The notes: generated from the letters alone by a model not told the origin. A stretch of DNA of 57,877 nt from Sphingomonadales bacterium (GCA_012032285.1 JAAURJ010000012.1:1-57877), one strand, 5' to 3'; counted from the stretch's first letter, positions 18,343-29,892 are shown. Made by a program: numbers and translations.

Positions 18343-20111
18343 TTGATGATCACGCATGATGCTCCCTTTATCTTCTTTGACGACGCCCGGGCGGACAATC
18401 CAGCGCCATCAAGGCTATACCAGCGGCCAGCGAAGATTATCACCGCGAACAGCTTAGATGAGCTGCCCGCATTTTTTGCCGCTCTACGTCAGGGGCAGAT
18501 GGGCGGCTATCATATCGCTGGCTTTTTGGGATATGAGGCAGGTTATGGCCTGCAAAATAAAGCCTTTCAGCATATAAAAACCAATCAACAACCTTTGGCA
18601 TGGTTTGGCTTTTTTGAAGAATATCAGATAGTGGATAGCGCCGCCGTGGCGTCATATCTTCCGGATCCCGCCGGTGCCTATCTGTCGCCTTTTCAAAGTG
18701 ATACAGGCCCGATCGAATATCGCGCAGCCTTTGACCGGGTACAGGATTATATTCGCGCAGGCGATATATATCAGGCGAATTTGACCTTTCGCGCAACCGC
18801 CCGCTATGCGGGCAATCCTTTGGCGCTTTATGCCGCGATCCGGCGTAATGCAGCGGCGGGCTACGGCGCGGCGCTATGGACTGGTGCGCAATGGATATTG
18901 TCCTTTTCGCCAGAGCTGTTTTTTTCCGCCCGCAAGGGCCAAGTGACGACACGGCCGATGAAGGGAACCGCATCCCGCCTGCCTGATGCGGACAAGGACC
19001 AGGCGGCGGCGGAAATATTGCGCAGTGACCCTAAACAGCGGGCAGAAAATTTGATGATCGTTGATCTATTGCGCAATGATTTGTCACGCATTTGTGAAGC
19101 GGGATCGGTTCGGGTGCCAAGCTTGTTCCATGTCGAAAGCTACCCCACTGTGCATCAAATGACCTCAACCGTCACTGGACAGCTGAAAAAGGGCTGCGGC
19201 GCTGTTGATTTGATCGAGGCGATATTTCCTTGCGGTTCGATAACCGGCGCTCCCAAAATCCGGGCCATGGAAATTATCTCCGAAATAGAGCATAGTCCGC
19301 GCGGCGTCTATTGCGGCTCTATAGGCCGGATTGATAAGGATGGTGATGCGGCATTCAATGTTGCCATCCGCACATTTTCGTTGAATGAAGAGGTGAAAGA
19401 GATTTCATTGGGCTTGGGTTCCGGCGTGGTGGCGGATTCCGCATTTGGGGATGAATGGGCCGAATGTCTGGCAAAGGGGGAATTTGCAAAAATGGGTGGT
19501 TATGGCTTCGATTTGATTGAAACCATGCGGTTTGAACCTGCTGATGGCTTGTTGCGGCTGGAAAATCATCTGGAACGGATGAAGGAAAGCGCCCGGGCGT
19601 TGGGGTTTGAATTTGATCGTCATGCCGCGCGCAATCAACTCCATGCCGTCACTTTCCATCTCGAAAAACTAGTAAAGTGCGGATGCTATTATCGCGTAAC
19701 GGTAGGGTTGCGATTGAAGTGCGCCCCGCTCCGCCGCCGCCGCAATCGGATTGGCAAGTTGCGATCACCCCCCTGCCTGTGGAACGCGATGATTTCCGTC
19801 TAGCCCATAAATGCAGTGACCGAGCATTTTATGACGATGCCCGTAACAAAGCCGCGCCTGCCGATGAAGTGCTGTTTACCGATGCCGATGGTTATTTGAC
19901 CGAGGGCAGCTTCACCGCATTATTTGTTGAACGGGAGGCGCAGCTTCTCACTCCGCCCTTGTCGCGCGGATTATTGCCTTCAATATTGCGCCGCGAATTG
20001 ATCGCAACCGGTCGCGCGATTGAAGCGGATTTGCGCCCTTGTGATTTGAAAGACGGGTTTTTTGTGGGCAACAGCCTGCGCGGTCTCATTCCGGCGCGAT
20101 TGGCCTGTTAG
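18343..20111 (+). CDS. pabBC: Bifunctional aminodeoxychorismate synthase I / 4-amino-4-deoxychorismate lyase, frameshifted
   Basis: A fusion of PabB (chorismate to aminodeoxychorismate) and PabC (PLP lyase giving p-aminobenzoate) for folate synthesis. The composite is about 589 residues. PabB landmarks: GDIYQANLTFR, FSPELFF, MKGTASR, ESYPTVHQMTSTVTG and PCGSITGAPKIRAMEII. The PabC half shows LAHKCSDRAFYDDA with the likely PLP lysine, then FTDADGYLTEGSFTALFV. One A is missing at 19674-19676; restoring it joins LEKLVK to VRMLLSRNGRVAIEV. No pabA is nearby, so the glutaminase is elsewhere. It is probably a functional gene with a read error. Confidence 0.92.
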
Positions 20112-20148
20112 GGCCTGACCTTAAAGCTATTGCGAAATTTTCCACTAG

Positions 20149-21405
<1,257 letters not shown>

Positions 21406-21432
21406 TCGCAAATCGGGCTTGTTTTTCTGCTG

Positions 21433-21447
21433 TTAAGCCGGGCTTAA
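21433..21447. promoter_or_regulatory. Perfect TTAA-N7-TTAA, candidate CtrA box
   Basis: TTAAGCCGGGCTTAA, inside a longer palindrome GTTAAGCC-G-GGCTTAAC (21432-21448), about 92 bp before the start at 21539. It exactly matches the CtrA consensus spacing. A rho-independent terminator is less likely because no T run follows. Confidence 0.5.
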
Positions 21448-21538
21448 CGGTTGCCATCGCATGACAAATTATCGCGCAAAGACGGTAACCATTGCTGACT
21501 ATGCACCGAATAATGCCTGTTAGATTTGGAAAAAACAT

Positions 21539-21736
21539 ATGAACCGTCTTATCGACTTTATCCGTTCCGATCTGTTTTTAAGCCTTGTGGGCGGGTTCGC
21601 ACTGGGCCTTGCGGGCATTGCGTTCATTAAACCGGCAAGCGCAGGCAGCAATCAGGATGTAGTAAAGTCTGTGACGGTGGAGGCACCGGCCTATGGCGAA
21701 AACGGACATACGCAAAACAAATACAGTAATAATTAA
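21539..21736 (+). CDS. Small single-span membrane protein
   Basis: A 65-residue protein, MNRLIDFIRSDLFLSLVGGF, with one hydrophobic segment (LFLSLVGGFALGLAGIAFI) and then a polar tail. No family is recognised. Its last 44 bp overlap msrA in another frame, so the genes are probably co-translated. The tail after PASAG is exposed on one side of the membrane. It might act with MsrA, but no direct evidence exists. Confidence 0.6.
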   Translation: MNRLIDFIRSDLFLSLVGGFALGLAGIAFIKPASAGSNQDVVKSVTVEAPAYGENGHTQNKYSNN

Positions 21737-22409
21737 CGCAAGGCTTGCCGCCATAGCGGCTATTCCATGTGTGCTTTTGATAGCATTTTATGCGAGTCAG
21801 AACGCACTTGCACCCACTGTGCTGGCCGCAGAAGGCGTAAAAATTGCGGCACCTAAAGCCGCCATATCCGAACCATCGGGCCTACAGGTCGCCATTTTTG
21901 CGGGCGGATGTTTCTGGGGCGTGGAAGGGGTATATGAACATAGCAAAGGCGTGACCCGCGTTGAATCTGGCTATGCAGGCGGCAGCAAGGCCGATGCCAG
22001 TTATGACAAAGTCAGCGGCGGACGGACCGGCCATGCCGAGGCGGTGCGCCTAGTCTATGACCCTAAGAAAATCAGCTATAATCAATTGCTACATATCTTT
22101 TTTTCGGTGGTGCACGATCCGACGCAACTCAACCGCCAAGGGCCGGATAAAGGCCAGCAATATCGCAGCGCCATATTTCCGGTTACCGCCGCTCAGAAAA
22201 AAGCGGCCAGCGCCTATATCGAGCAATTATCAGTGCGCAGCCCATGGGGTGCAAAGCCGGTTACCCGGATTGAAAGCGGCACATTCTACGCGGCTGAAAA
22301 CTATCATCAGGACTATATGCGTAAAAATCCCAAAGATGCCTATATCCGCACCTATGACGCGCCTAAGCTGATAAGTTTAAAGCGCCTGTTTCCGGGGGTT
22401 TATAAGTAA
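21693..22409 (+). CDS. msrA: Peptide-methionine (S)-S-oxide reductase MsrA, envelope-targeted
   Basis: Reduces S-epimer methionine sulfoxide in proteins. It has 238 residues with catalytic FAGGCFWGVEGVYEHSKGV (Cys near residue 73), then GYAGG, RTGHAEAVRLVYDP, GPDKGQQYRSAIF and ENYHQDY. A hydrophobic N-terminus (LAAIAAIPCVLLIAFYASQ) suggests a signal peptide or anchor, so it acts outside the cytoplasm. I see no Cys after the catalytic one, so the usual resolving cysteines appear absent and regeneration must use another route. It overlaps the upstream small membrane gene and is convergent with the TRIC gene. Confidence 0.93.
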   Translation: MAKTDIRKTNTVIINARLAAIAAIPCVLLIAFYASQNALAPTVLAAEGVKIAAPKAAISEPSGLQVAIFAGGCFWGVEGVYEHSKGVTRVESGYAGGSKADASYDKVSGGRTGHAEAVRLVYDPKKISYNQLLHIFFSVVHDPTQLNRQGPDKGQQYRSAIFPVTAAQKKAASAYIEQLSVRSPWGAKPVTRIESGTFYAAENYHQDYMRKNPKDAYIRTYDAPKLISLKRLFPGVYK

Positions 22410-22424
22410 AAGGACGAGAATGGA

Positions 22425-23042
22425 CTATTCGCCTTTGCCATAGACGGGCAAGCCAATATGCCAGTATATAGCAGCGCCGCGCAAGGCGAAACCAGCGCCA
22501 GCGGCAATCATCGCCGCCCAGATATTAGGCAGGTTGAGCGTGGTCAAAGCTGCGAAAGAAACTGCGGACAAAAATGCTGCGGTTACATAAAGTTCTGGCC
22601 GGATGATGATCGAAGGCAATCCGGCCAGCACATCGCGTATTATTCCGCTAACACAAGCGGTAATCACGCCCATTACAATTGCGGGAAAGGGCGGTATCCC
22701 ATAGGCCAGTGCCTTGGCCGTACCAAATACCGCATAGGCCGCAAGCCCCAGAGCATCAAAATATTCGAGCAGATTTCCGGCCCACCATTTTTCCGGCGTA
22801 AACCATATCAAAAATCCGATGCCCACACATAAGGCCGCAACCCAGCTATCATGCACCCAGTAAACCGGCGCTCCGATTAACAGATCACGAACGCTGCCAC
22901 CACCAACCCCCGTCAGCAAAGCAAAAAATGCGAAAGTCACGAGCGTCTGCCGCTGCCGCGCGGCCATTAACGCCCCCGATATAGCAAAAACTGCGATGCC
23001 GACATAATCGAGCAATTTCAGCCAAAAACCAATGTCGCTCAT
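22425..23042 (-). CDS. TRIC-type cation channel / UPF0126 membrane protein
   Basis: A 205-residue protein with about seven hydrophobic segments in two repeats. The family's glycine-rich motifs are GGGSVRDLLIG and SGIIRDVLAG, with AISGALMAARQ in the first repeat. The UPF0126/YicG family has been linked to trimeric intracellular cation channels. I chose the ATG at 23042 because it overlaps the upstream gene's stop (ATGA). An earlier in-frame ATG at 23072 has no homologous residues. Substrate unknown. Confidence 0.9.
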   Translation of the reverse strand: MSDIGFWLKLLDYVGIAVFAISGALMAARQRQTLVTFAFFALLTGVGGGSVRDLLIGAPVYWVHDSWVAALCVGIGFLIWFTPEKWWAGNLLEYFDALGLAAYAVFGTAKALAYGIPPFPAIVMGVITACVSGIIRDVLAGLPSIIIRPELYVTAAFLSAVSFAALTTLNLPNIWAAMIAAGAGFALRGAAIYWHIGLPVYGKGE

Positions 23043-23542
23043 GGCGCAGGAACAAAGTTGATATGCGCCCAAAAGTCACTAATTTTGGCGGTAACGTCAG
23101 TTACGCCGTCTAGGCTTGCCATGGTATCTGTAAACAGAAAACGGGCGCTATTTGTGTGGGCAGTATGGCGGGAATGGGCTTTGACAAGGGCGTGCGGGAT
23201 AATAGCCGCGCGCAAAATATCATAGTCTTCACCGAACAAGATTACCGCCAGATAGTCGAATTTTTTTGCTTCCAGATTACGGATTGCACTTAGCTGGCGG
23301 GATTTATTTCCAGCAGAAATGCGGCGGGCTTTGATTTGATAGCGCGTGTCAGCCGATAGCGCGTCAAAACCGGACTGCGAATTGCCCGCTATTTCCCAGC
23401 CAAAACACTGGCAAAACAAATATTCGGCAACATCACCCAAAGGCGCATTGCCCGTGCGGATAATCGCCCGCCTTTTAAGCTCCATTGCCGCCAAAGCGGT
23501 CATTTGTAACAAGTGTTGCGGCGATTGGCTTGTCAGGTCCAT
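23039..23542 (-). CDS. Conserved hypothetical protein, nuclease-like motif
   Basis: A 167-residue protein starting MDLTSQSPQHLLQMTALAAM. The ATG at 23542 overlaps the lpdA stop, which is why I chose it over the frame's longer N-terminus, which lies inside lpdA. A central GDVAEYLFCQCFGWE, SGFDALSADTRYQIKARRI resembles the D...(E/Q)xK core of restriction-like endonuclease folds. It may belong to a DUF6998-like family; that is uncertain. Neighbours are lpdA and the TRIC channel, both overlapping, so it is in the same transcript. No methyltransferase partner is seen. Confidence 0.65.
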   Translation of the reverse strand: MDLTSQSPQHLLQMTALAAMELKRRAIIRTGNAPLGDVAEYLFCQCFGWEIAGNSQSGFDALSADTRYQIKARRISAGNKSRQLSAIRNLEAKKFDYLAVILFGEDYDILRAAIIPHALVKAHSRHTAHTNSARFLFTDTMASLDGVTDVTAKISDFWAHINFVPAP

Positions 23543-24936
23543 CACATATGGATCGGCTTGCCCTGCACCGCCATCGCAGCTTCTTTCAACGCTTCGGCAT
23601 GGGTGGGATGCGCGTGGCAGGTATAGGCTATGTCTTCGCTGCACGCACCGAATTCCATCGCCTGTGTCGCCTGTGCAATCAAGGTTCCGGCAAGCGATGA
23701 GATGATGTGAACGCCGACGACGCGGTCGGTGTCCGCTTCGGCAATGACTTTGACGAAGCCATCGGTGTCGCGGTTTGCCTTGGCACGGCTATTGGCGGCG
23801 AAGGGGAATTTACCGACCTTGATAGCGCCCCGCTCCCTCGCCTCTTCTTCGGTGAGGCCAATGCTGGCGATTTCGGGATGGGTATAGACCACGCCGGGGA
23901 TCAGGTCATGATTCACAATGCCCGTCATCCCGGCAATAAATTCCGCAGCAGCAATGCCTTCATCCTCCGCCTTATGCGCGAGCATGGGGCCGGGAACGCA
24001 GTCGCCAATGGCATAAATACCGGGCACGCTGGTCTGGAAATCATGGCCGATTGCAATCTGTCCGCGGTTATTGGGGGTGATGCCAGCCTTATCCAGCGCC
24101 AGCCCGTCTGTATTGGGGCGGCGGCCGATGGACACGAGCACAGCGTCGGCCTCTATCGTGGAAACTTCGCCGCCCGCTGCCGGTTCCACGCTCAATATGG
24201 CTTTCTTGCCTTTCACCGCTACACCGGTCACTTTGGTGCCGGTTTGAATGTCAAAGCCCTGCTTTTTGAAAATCTTGGCTGATTCTTTGCGGATTTCGCC
24301 GTCCATACCGGGCAGGATCTGATCAAGATATTCCACCACCGTCACCTTTGCGCCCAGACGGCGCCAAACGCTGCCCAGCTCCAACCCGATGACGCCGCCG
24401 CCGATAACAACCAAATGTTCGGGAACTTTGGACAATTCCAAAGCGCCAGTGCTGTCCACGACCACGCCTTTACTATTGTCGATTTCGACACCAGGAAGCG
24501 GAGTGACGGAGGATCCTGCCGCGATGATGAAATTTTTGGCGGCATAGCTTTTGCCGTCGACGATGATCGAAGAAGCGCTCTCAAAGGCGGCATGGCCTTT
24601 TATCCAATCGACCTTATTCTTCTTAAACAGAAATTCGATCCCGCCGGTCAGCTCGCCGACTGCTTTTTCCTTTTCCGCCATCATCGCTTTTAAGTCGAGC
24701 GATGCACCTTTGAGATTGATGCCGAATTTTTCGAGCGCGCCCGAATGGGCTTCTTCGTATAATTCCGACGCATGGAGCAACGCCTTGGATGGAATACAAC
24801 CGACATTGAGACAGGTTCCCCCCAATGTGTCGCGGCTTTCCACGCAGGCGGTTTTCAGCCCAAGCTGCGCCGCGCGGATGGCCGCAACATAGCCGCCAGG
24901 GCCAGCGCCGATAACGATAAGGTCATAATCAGCCAT
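23542..24936 (-). CDS. lpdA: Dihydrolipoyl dehydrogenase (E3)
   Basis: The flavoprotein that reoxidises dihydrolipoamide for the 2-oxoglutarate dehydrogenase complex. It has 464 residues with FAD-binding VIGAGPGGYVAAIRAAQLG, redox disulfide GGTCLNVGCIPSKALL, NAD-binding VIGGGVIGLELGSVWRRLG and the C-terminal catalytic TCHAHPTHAE. It is encoded downstream of sucA and sucB in the same direction. Start context and length are normal. Its stop codon overlaps the next gene's ATG. Confidence 0.97.
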   Translation of the reverse strand: MADYDLIVIGAGPGGYVAAIRAAQLGLKTACVESRDTLGGTCLNVGCIPSKALLHASELYEEAHSGALEKFGINLKGASLDLKAMMAEKEKAVGELTGGIEFLFKKNKVDWIKGHAAFESASSIIVDGKSYAAKNFIIAAGSSVTPLPGVEIDNSKGVVVDSTGALELSKVPEHLVVIGGGVIGLELGSVWRRLGAKVTVVEYLDQILPGMDGEIRKESAKIFKKQGFDIQTGTKVTGVAVKGKKAILSVEPAAGGEVSTIEADAVLVSIGRRPNTDGLALDKAGITPNNRGQIAIGHDFQTSVPGIYAIGDCVPGPMLAHKAEDEGIAAAEFIAGMTGIVNHDLIPGVVYTHPEIASIGLTEEEARERGAIKVGKFPFAANSRAKANRDTDGFVKVIAEADTDRVVGVHIISSLAGTLIAQATQAMEFGACSEDIAYTCHAHPTHAEALKEAAMAVQGKPIHM

Positions 24937-24947
24937 TTTTCGGCTCC

Positions 24948-26162
24948 TTATAAATCAATCAACAAACGGGCGGGATCTTCAATGGCTTCCTTGATGGTTT
25001 TCAAGAAAGTTACTGCCTCTCGGCCATCGATCAGGCGGTGGTCATAGGATAGCGCCATATACATCATCGGGCGGATAACAACCTGGCCATTGATGGCGAC
25101 CGGACGGTCTTCAATCCGGTGCAGGCCAAGCACGGCCGATTGGGGCGGGTTGATGATCGGGGTTGACATGAGCGATCCGAACACGCCGCCGTTGGAAATG
25201 GTGAAGGTGCCGCCTTCCATATCGGCCATGGTTAGCGAACCGTCTTTCGCCCGTTTGCCAAAGTCGCCAATGGTTTTTTCAATCTCGGCAAAGCTCATCG
25301 CCTCTGCATTGCGGATCACCGGCACGACAAGGCCATTGGGCGCACTGACCGCAACCGAAACATCCAGATAGTTGAAATAGACAATCTCGTCGCCTTGTAT
25401 CTGTGCATTGACCGCAGGGACATCGCGGGCGGCAAGCGCCACCGCTTTGGTGAAAAAGCCCATAAAGCCAAGCCGCACGCCATGTTTCTTCTCAAACAGG
25501 TCTTTATATTTGGCGCGGGTTTCGATGACCGCGCTCATATCCACATCGTTAAATGTGGTCAGCAGAGCGGCGGTATCCTGTGCGCTTTTCAGGCGCTTTG
25601 CCACCGTCTGGCGCAGGCGGGTCATACGAACACGTTCCTCAGCCCGGTTGCCTGTCACAGACTGCACCGCCGCTTCGGCCGCAACAGGGACCGATGATGT
25701 TTCCGGGGCCGCTTTGGAATAAGCGATCACATCTTCCTTGGTCAATCGGCCATCTTTTCCAGTGCCGGAAACTTTGGTCGGATCAACGCCCAGTTCAAGG
25801 ACAAGGCGGCGAACGGCGGGCGATAAGGGCAAATCAGTTGCGGTGGGCGCAGCAGCCGCAGGGGCCGCAGGCGCGTCCTGTTTTGGCGTATTGTCCGCAG
25901 ACATTTTGGGTGCAGCGGCTGCGGAGCCGGCCTCAATCGAAGCGATGACCGCGCCGACATTGACCGTATCACCGGCCGCTACCGCATAATCGCCCATTAC
26001 GCCGGCAACGGGGGCGGGAACCTCAATTGCGACTTTATCGGTTTCAAGGCTGGCAATGGGTTCATCCTGTGCCACCGCTTCGCCGGGTTTTTTCAACCAT
26101 TCACCCAGCGTGGCTTCGGTGATTGATTCGCCAAGGGCAGGGACTTTAACTTCGGTGCTCAT
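24948..26162 (-). CDS. sucB: 2-oxoglutarate dehydrogenase E2 (dihydrolipoyl succinyltransferase)
   Basis: Transfers succinyl from E1 to CoA via lipoamide. It has 404 residues. The N-terminal lipoyl domain carries the lipoyl-Lys in [12 protein letters not shown]. An Ala/Pro-rich linker precedes the E1/E3-binding domain ([29 protein letters not shown]). The catalytic domain has the conserved [13 protein letters not shown]. It follows sucA by 7 bp. This is the OGDH type rather than pyruvate dehydrogenase, by neighbourhood and the single lipoyl domain. Confidence 0.97.
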   Translation of the reverse strand: MSTEVKVPALGESITEATLGEWLKKPGEAVAQDEPIASLETDKVAIEVPAPVAGVMGDYAVAAGDTVNVGAVIASIEAGSAAAAPKMSADNTPKQDAPAAPAAAAPTATDLPLSPAVRRLVLELGVDPTKVSGTGKDGRLTKEDVIAYSKAAPETSSVPVAAEAAVQSVTGNRAEERVRMTRLRQTVAKRLKSAQDTAALLTTFNDVDMSAVIETRAKYKDLFEKKHGVRLGFMGFFTKAVALAARDVPAVNAQIQGDEIVYFNYLDVSVAVSAPNGLVVPVIRNAEAMSFAEIEKTIGDFGKRAKDGSLTMADMEGGTFTISNGGVFGSLMSTPIINPPQSAVLGLHRIEDRPVAINGQVVIRPMMYMALSYDHRLIDGREAVTFLKTIKEAIEDPARLLIDL

Positions 26163-26169
26163 CGGTCAG

Positions 26170-28971
26170 TTATCCTTTTCTCTGACGGCGTATTTCGGTG
26201 CGCACATTATGACCCAGCGCATGGGCGATTAATGCCGCTTGTTCGGCCTGATGGCGGCTGGCCAATCCGGTTGCGGTAGATGCGCTTGCATTGCGTCCGG
26301 CATAGCTTGCCCTGCTTGGTCCGACTTTTGCTTGCGCCAGACAATCTTCGAGCAACGGTTCGACAAAGAACCAAGCGCCGTTATTTTTCGGCTCTTCCTG
26401 CGTCCAGATTACCTCTTTTAGGTTTTTCATGCGCTTTAGCCGCACCACCAGCGGTTCGCCGGGAAAGGGATAAAGCTGTTCAATACGGACGATGGCGGTG
26501 TTTTTATCCCCCGCCGCATTACGCGCCTCCATCAGGTCATAGCTAACCTTGCCGCTGCACAGCACCAGCCGCTCAATATCCTCATCGACAGGTGCCCATG
26601 GATCGGACAGGATGCGCATAAAATGGCTGTCGCCCATGAAATCATCGGCACTCGATACGGCCAGCTTGTGCCGCAGCAGCGATTTTGGCGTCATGACAAT
26701 CAACGGTTTGCGGAAGCTTCTTTGCATCTGGCGGCGCAAAAGATGGAAATAATTGGCGGGCGTGGTGCAATTGGCGACTTGGATATTATCTTCGGCGCAT
26801 AGTTGCAGGAAACGTTCGAGGCGGGCGCTGCTATGCTCTGGTCCTTGCCCTTCATAACCGTGGGGGAGCAGCATGACGAGGCCGTTTGCACGCAGCCATT
26901 TGCTTTCGCCGCTGGCGATAAACTGATCAATGATGGTTTGCGCCCCGTTGACGAAATCGCCAAATTGCCCTTCCCACATCACCAGCGCTTTAGGCTCTGC
27001 ACCGGCAAAGCCATATTCATAGCCCAGCACGCCAAATTCGGATAGCGGGCTGTCATGCACTTCAAACCGGCCATGCGGGACGGTGGATAGAGGCACATAT
27101 TTTTCCTCACTTTTTTGATCCACCCAAACGGCGTGTCGTTGGCTGAATGTGCCTCGGCCCGAATCCTGACCTGACAGCCGCACACCAAAACCTTCGGACA
27201 ATAGCGAACCAAAGGCCAAGGCTTCTCCGGTTGCCCAGTCGAAATTCTCTCCGCTTGTGAACATATCCGCTTTTGCCTTCAAAACGCGCTTCAAGGTTGG
27301 GTGGATGTTCAGATCATCGGGAATAGTGGTCAGCGTGCGGCCAAGCGCATCGAGTAGTTTTTTGGCGATACCGGTTTCGACATTGCGCCGCGCGGTTTCG
27401 GGATCAGCAGGCTTGGAAAGACCGCTCCAACGACCGCCAAACCAGTCGGCTTCATTGGGCTTATAATCCTGCCCCGCCTGAAACTCTTCTTCGAGCAGCG
27501 CTATAAATTGTGCGCTATGCTCATCGGCCCATTTGCTGTCGATAACGCCCTCTTCTTCCAGCCGTTTGGAATAGAGGCTGCCGACGCCCGGATGCTGTTT
27601 GATCGTTTGATACATGAGCGGTTGGGTAAAGCCAGGTTCATCCCCTTCATTATGGCCAAAGCGGCGATAGCACCACATATCAATGACAATATCGCGGTGG
27701 AAACGCTGACGGAATTCGATCGCCATTTTGCAGGCAAAGGTAACCGCTTCGGGATCATCGCCATTCACATGGAAAATCGGGGCTTGCACACCTTTTGCGA
27801 CATCCGACGGATAGGGCGAGGATCGCGCGAATTTGGGTGACGTCGTGAAGCCAACCTGATTGTTGACGATGAAATGGATACAGCCGCCGGTATTATAGCC
27901 TGGAACGCCCGAAAACCCTAGGCATTCCCAAACAATGCCCTGGCCGGCAAAGGCAGCATCGCCGTGCAGCAGGACAGGCAGCACCTGATCATGATCAACC
28001 AGATCTTCGCGCATGGTCTGGTTGGCCCGAACCTTACCCAGCACAACAGGGTTTACCGCCTCCAGATGCGATGGATTGGGGACCAGAGACATATGGACTT
28101 TAATTCCGTCAAATTCACGGTCGGTGCTGGTGCCGAGATGATATTTCACATCGCCCGACCCGCCGACATCATCGGGACTGGAGCTGCCGCCTGAAAATTC
28201 ATGGAAAATGGTGCGATAGGGTTTGCCCATCACATTGGCGAGCACATTCAGCCGTCCGCGGTGCGGCATACCATAAACGATTTCGCGCACGCCCAGTTGC
28301 CCGCCATATTTGATGATGCTTTCCAGCGCGGGGATCATTGCCTCCCCGCCATCAAGGCCAAAGCGTTTGGTCCCTACATATTTGCGGCCCAGAAACTTCT
28401 CATACTGCTCCGCCTCAATCACCTTGGCGAGAATGGCCATTTTGCCTTCTGATGTGAATTGGACCGCAGCCTCTTTCCCTTCCATCCGGTCTTGCAGGAA
28501 ACGGCGTTCCTCAATGTCGGAAATATGCATATATTCCAAGCCAACAGGCCCGCAATAATTGGCGCGCAATATATCCACCAGCTCGCGCACCGTTGTCCAT
28601 TCCAACCCCAAATTGCCGCCGACATAGACTTTCTTGTCCAGATCGGCACCGACAAAACCATGATATTCGGGCGTCAGATCAGCGGGTATGTCCTGCTTGG
28701 TCAGGCCCAGCGGATCAAGGTTGGCGGCCAAATGCCCGCGCACACGGTAAGTGCGGATAAGCAGCATGGCGCGGATCGAATCGCCCGCCGCTGCCTCAAT
28801 ATCGCCTGCCGCCATCGGCTTGCCTGCCGCCTGAGCCGCCTGCTTTACGGCGATTTGCATCTGCGTCGGATCCAGCGCCGCCGTTAGATCATCGTCCATT
28901 CCGAGTGGCCAACCGGACCGTGCCCAGCTTGGCCCCTGTTCGGCTTCAAATTCCTGACCTTCTACACCCAT
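26170..28971 (-). CDS. sucA: 2-oxoglutarate dehydrogenase E1
   Basis: The thiamine-diphosphate decarboxylase subunit, 933 residues. N-terminal GPSWARSGWPL is typical of alphaproteobacterial SucA. Central motifs include GMPHRGRLNVLANVMGKPY, DVKYHLGTS and VHGDAAFAG (in the form LHGDAAFAGQGIVWE). The C-terminal half contains QRHAVWVDQ and LLPHGYEGQGPEHSS. It lies between sucD and sucB in one leftward transcript. Confidence 0.97.
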   Translation of the reverse strand: MGVEGQEFEAEQGPSWARSGWPLGMDDDLTAALDPTQMQIAVKQAAQAAGKPMAAGDIEAAAGDSIRAMLLIRTYRVRGHLAANLDPLGLTKQDIPADLTPEYHGFVGADLDKKVYVGGNLGLEWTTVRELVDILRANYCGPVGLEYMHISDIEERRFLQDRMEGKEAAVQFTSEGKMAILAKVIEAEQYEKFLGRKYVGTKRFGLDGGEAMIPALESIIKYGGQLGVREIVYGMPHRGRLNVLANVMGKPYRTIFHEFSGGSSSPDDVGGSGDVKYHLGTSTDREFDGIKVHMSLVPNPSHLEAVNPVVLGKVRANQTMREDLVDHDQVLPVLLHGDAAFAGQGIVWECLGFSGVPGYNTGGCIHFIVNNQVGFTTSPKFARSSPYPSDVAKGVQAPIFHVNGDDPEAVTFACKMAIEFRQRFHRDIVIDMWCYRRFGHNEGDEPGFTQPLMYQTIKQHPGVGSLYSKRLEEEGVIDSKWADEHSAQFIALLEEEFQAGQDYKPNEADWFGGRWSGLSKPADPETARRNVETGIAKKLLDALGRTLTTIPDDLNIHPTLKRVLKAKADMFTSGENFDWATGEALAFGSLLSEGFGVRLSGQDSGRGTFSQRHAVWVDQKSEEKYVPLSTVPHGRFEVHDSPLSEFGVLGYEYGFAGAEPKALVMWEGQFGDFVNGAQTIIDQFIASGESKWLRANGLVMLLPHGYEGQGPEHSSARLERFLQLCAEDNIQVANCTTPANYFHLLRRQMQRSFRKPLIVMTPKSLLRHKLAVSSADDFMGDSHFMRILSDPWAPVDEDIERLVLCSGKVSYDLMEARNAAGDKNTAIVRIEQLYPFPGEPLVVRLKRMKNLKEVIWTQEEPKNNGAWFFVEPLLEDCLAQAKVGPSRASYAGRNASASTATGLASRHQAEQAALIAHALGHNVRTEIRRQRKG

Positions 28972-29007
28972 TATTTTGCCTTTCGGGAGGGAGGGAATTG
29001 CCGGGCC

Positions 29008-29892
29008 TTAGCCCTTAAGCACCTCAACCAAAGTCGATCCGAGTTCAGACGGGCTAGCCGCCACGCGAATGCCCGCCGCTTCCATCGCGGCAATCTTGCT
29101 TTCCGCATCGCCCTTGCCGCCTGATACGATCGCCCCTGCATGGCCCATGCGGCGGCCGGGAGGCGCGGTGCGCCCGGCGATAAAGCCCGCCATCGGCTTT
29201 TTGCGGCCCTTTTTGGCTTCATCAATAAGGAACTGCGCGGCCTGCTCTTCGGCGTCACCGCCAATTTCACCGATCATGATAATCGATTCGGTGGCATCAT
29301 CGGCGAGGAACAGCTCGAGCACGTCGATAAAATTGGTACCGTTGACGGGATCGCCGCCAATACCGACAGCCGTCGTCTGGCCCAGCCCTTCGGCGGTGGT
29401 TTGGAACACCGCCTCATAGGTCAGCGTGCCGCTGCGCGATACCACGCCGACGCTGCCCTTGGAAAAAATGCTGCCGGGCATGATGCCAATCTTGCACTCA
29501 CCGGGGGTCAGCACGCCGGGGCAGTTGGGGCCGATTAGGCGCGATTTGGAACCGGAAAGCGCCCGTTTCACCTTCACCATATCGAGCACCGGAATGCCCT
29601 CTGTGATGCAGACGATCAGCGGGATTTCCGCGTCGATTGCCTCAAGGATGGAATCGGCGGCAAAGGGCGGCGGCACATAGACAACGGATGCATCCGCGCC
29701 GGTTGCTTCCTTGGCGCCCGCAACAGTATCAAACATAGGCAGACCCAGATGCGTCGTCCCACCCTTGCCGGGGGTAACGCCGCCCACCATTTGCGTGCCG
29801 TAAGCCAGCGCCTGTTCGGTATGAAAGGTGCCGGTGGCGCCCGTCATCCCCTGCGTGATGACCTTGGTATTCTTGTTGATTAGGATGGACAT
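29008..29892 (-). CDS. sucD: Succinate-CoA ligase alpha subunit
   Basis: The CoA-binding, phosphohistidine-bearing subunit that with SucC converts succinyl-CoA to succinate and a nucleoside triphosphate. It has 294 residues with [18 protein letters not shown] (CoA fold), [20 protein letters not shown] and the active-site His in [15 protein letters not shown]. The beta subunit gene sucC is not adjacent; a small membrane protein gene lies between this gene and mdh instead. The start overlaps that small gene by 13 bp. Confidence 0.97.
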   Translation of the reverse strand: MSILINKNTKVITQGMTGATGTFHTEQALAYGTQMVGGVTPGKGGTTHLGLPMFDTVAGAKEATGADASVVYVPPPFAADSILEAIDAEIPLIVCITEGIPVLDMVKVKRALSGSKSRLIGPNCPGVLTPGECKIGIMPGSIFSKGSVGVVSRSGTLTYEAVFQTTAEGLGQTTAVGIGGDPVNGTNFIDVLELFLADDATESIIMIGEIGGDAEEQAAQFLIDEAKKGRKKPMAGFIAGRTAPPGRRMGHAGAIVSGGKGDAESKIAAMEAAGIRVAASPSELGSTLVEVLKG

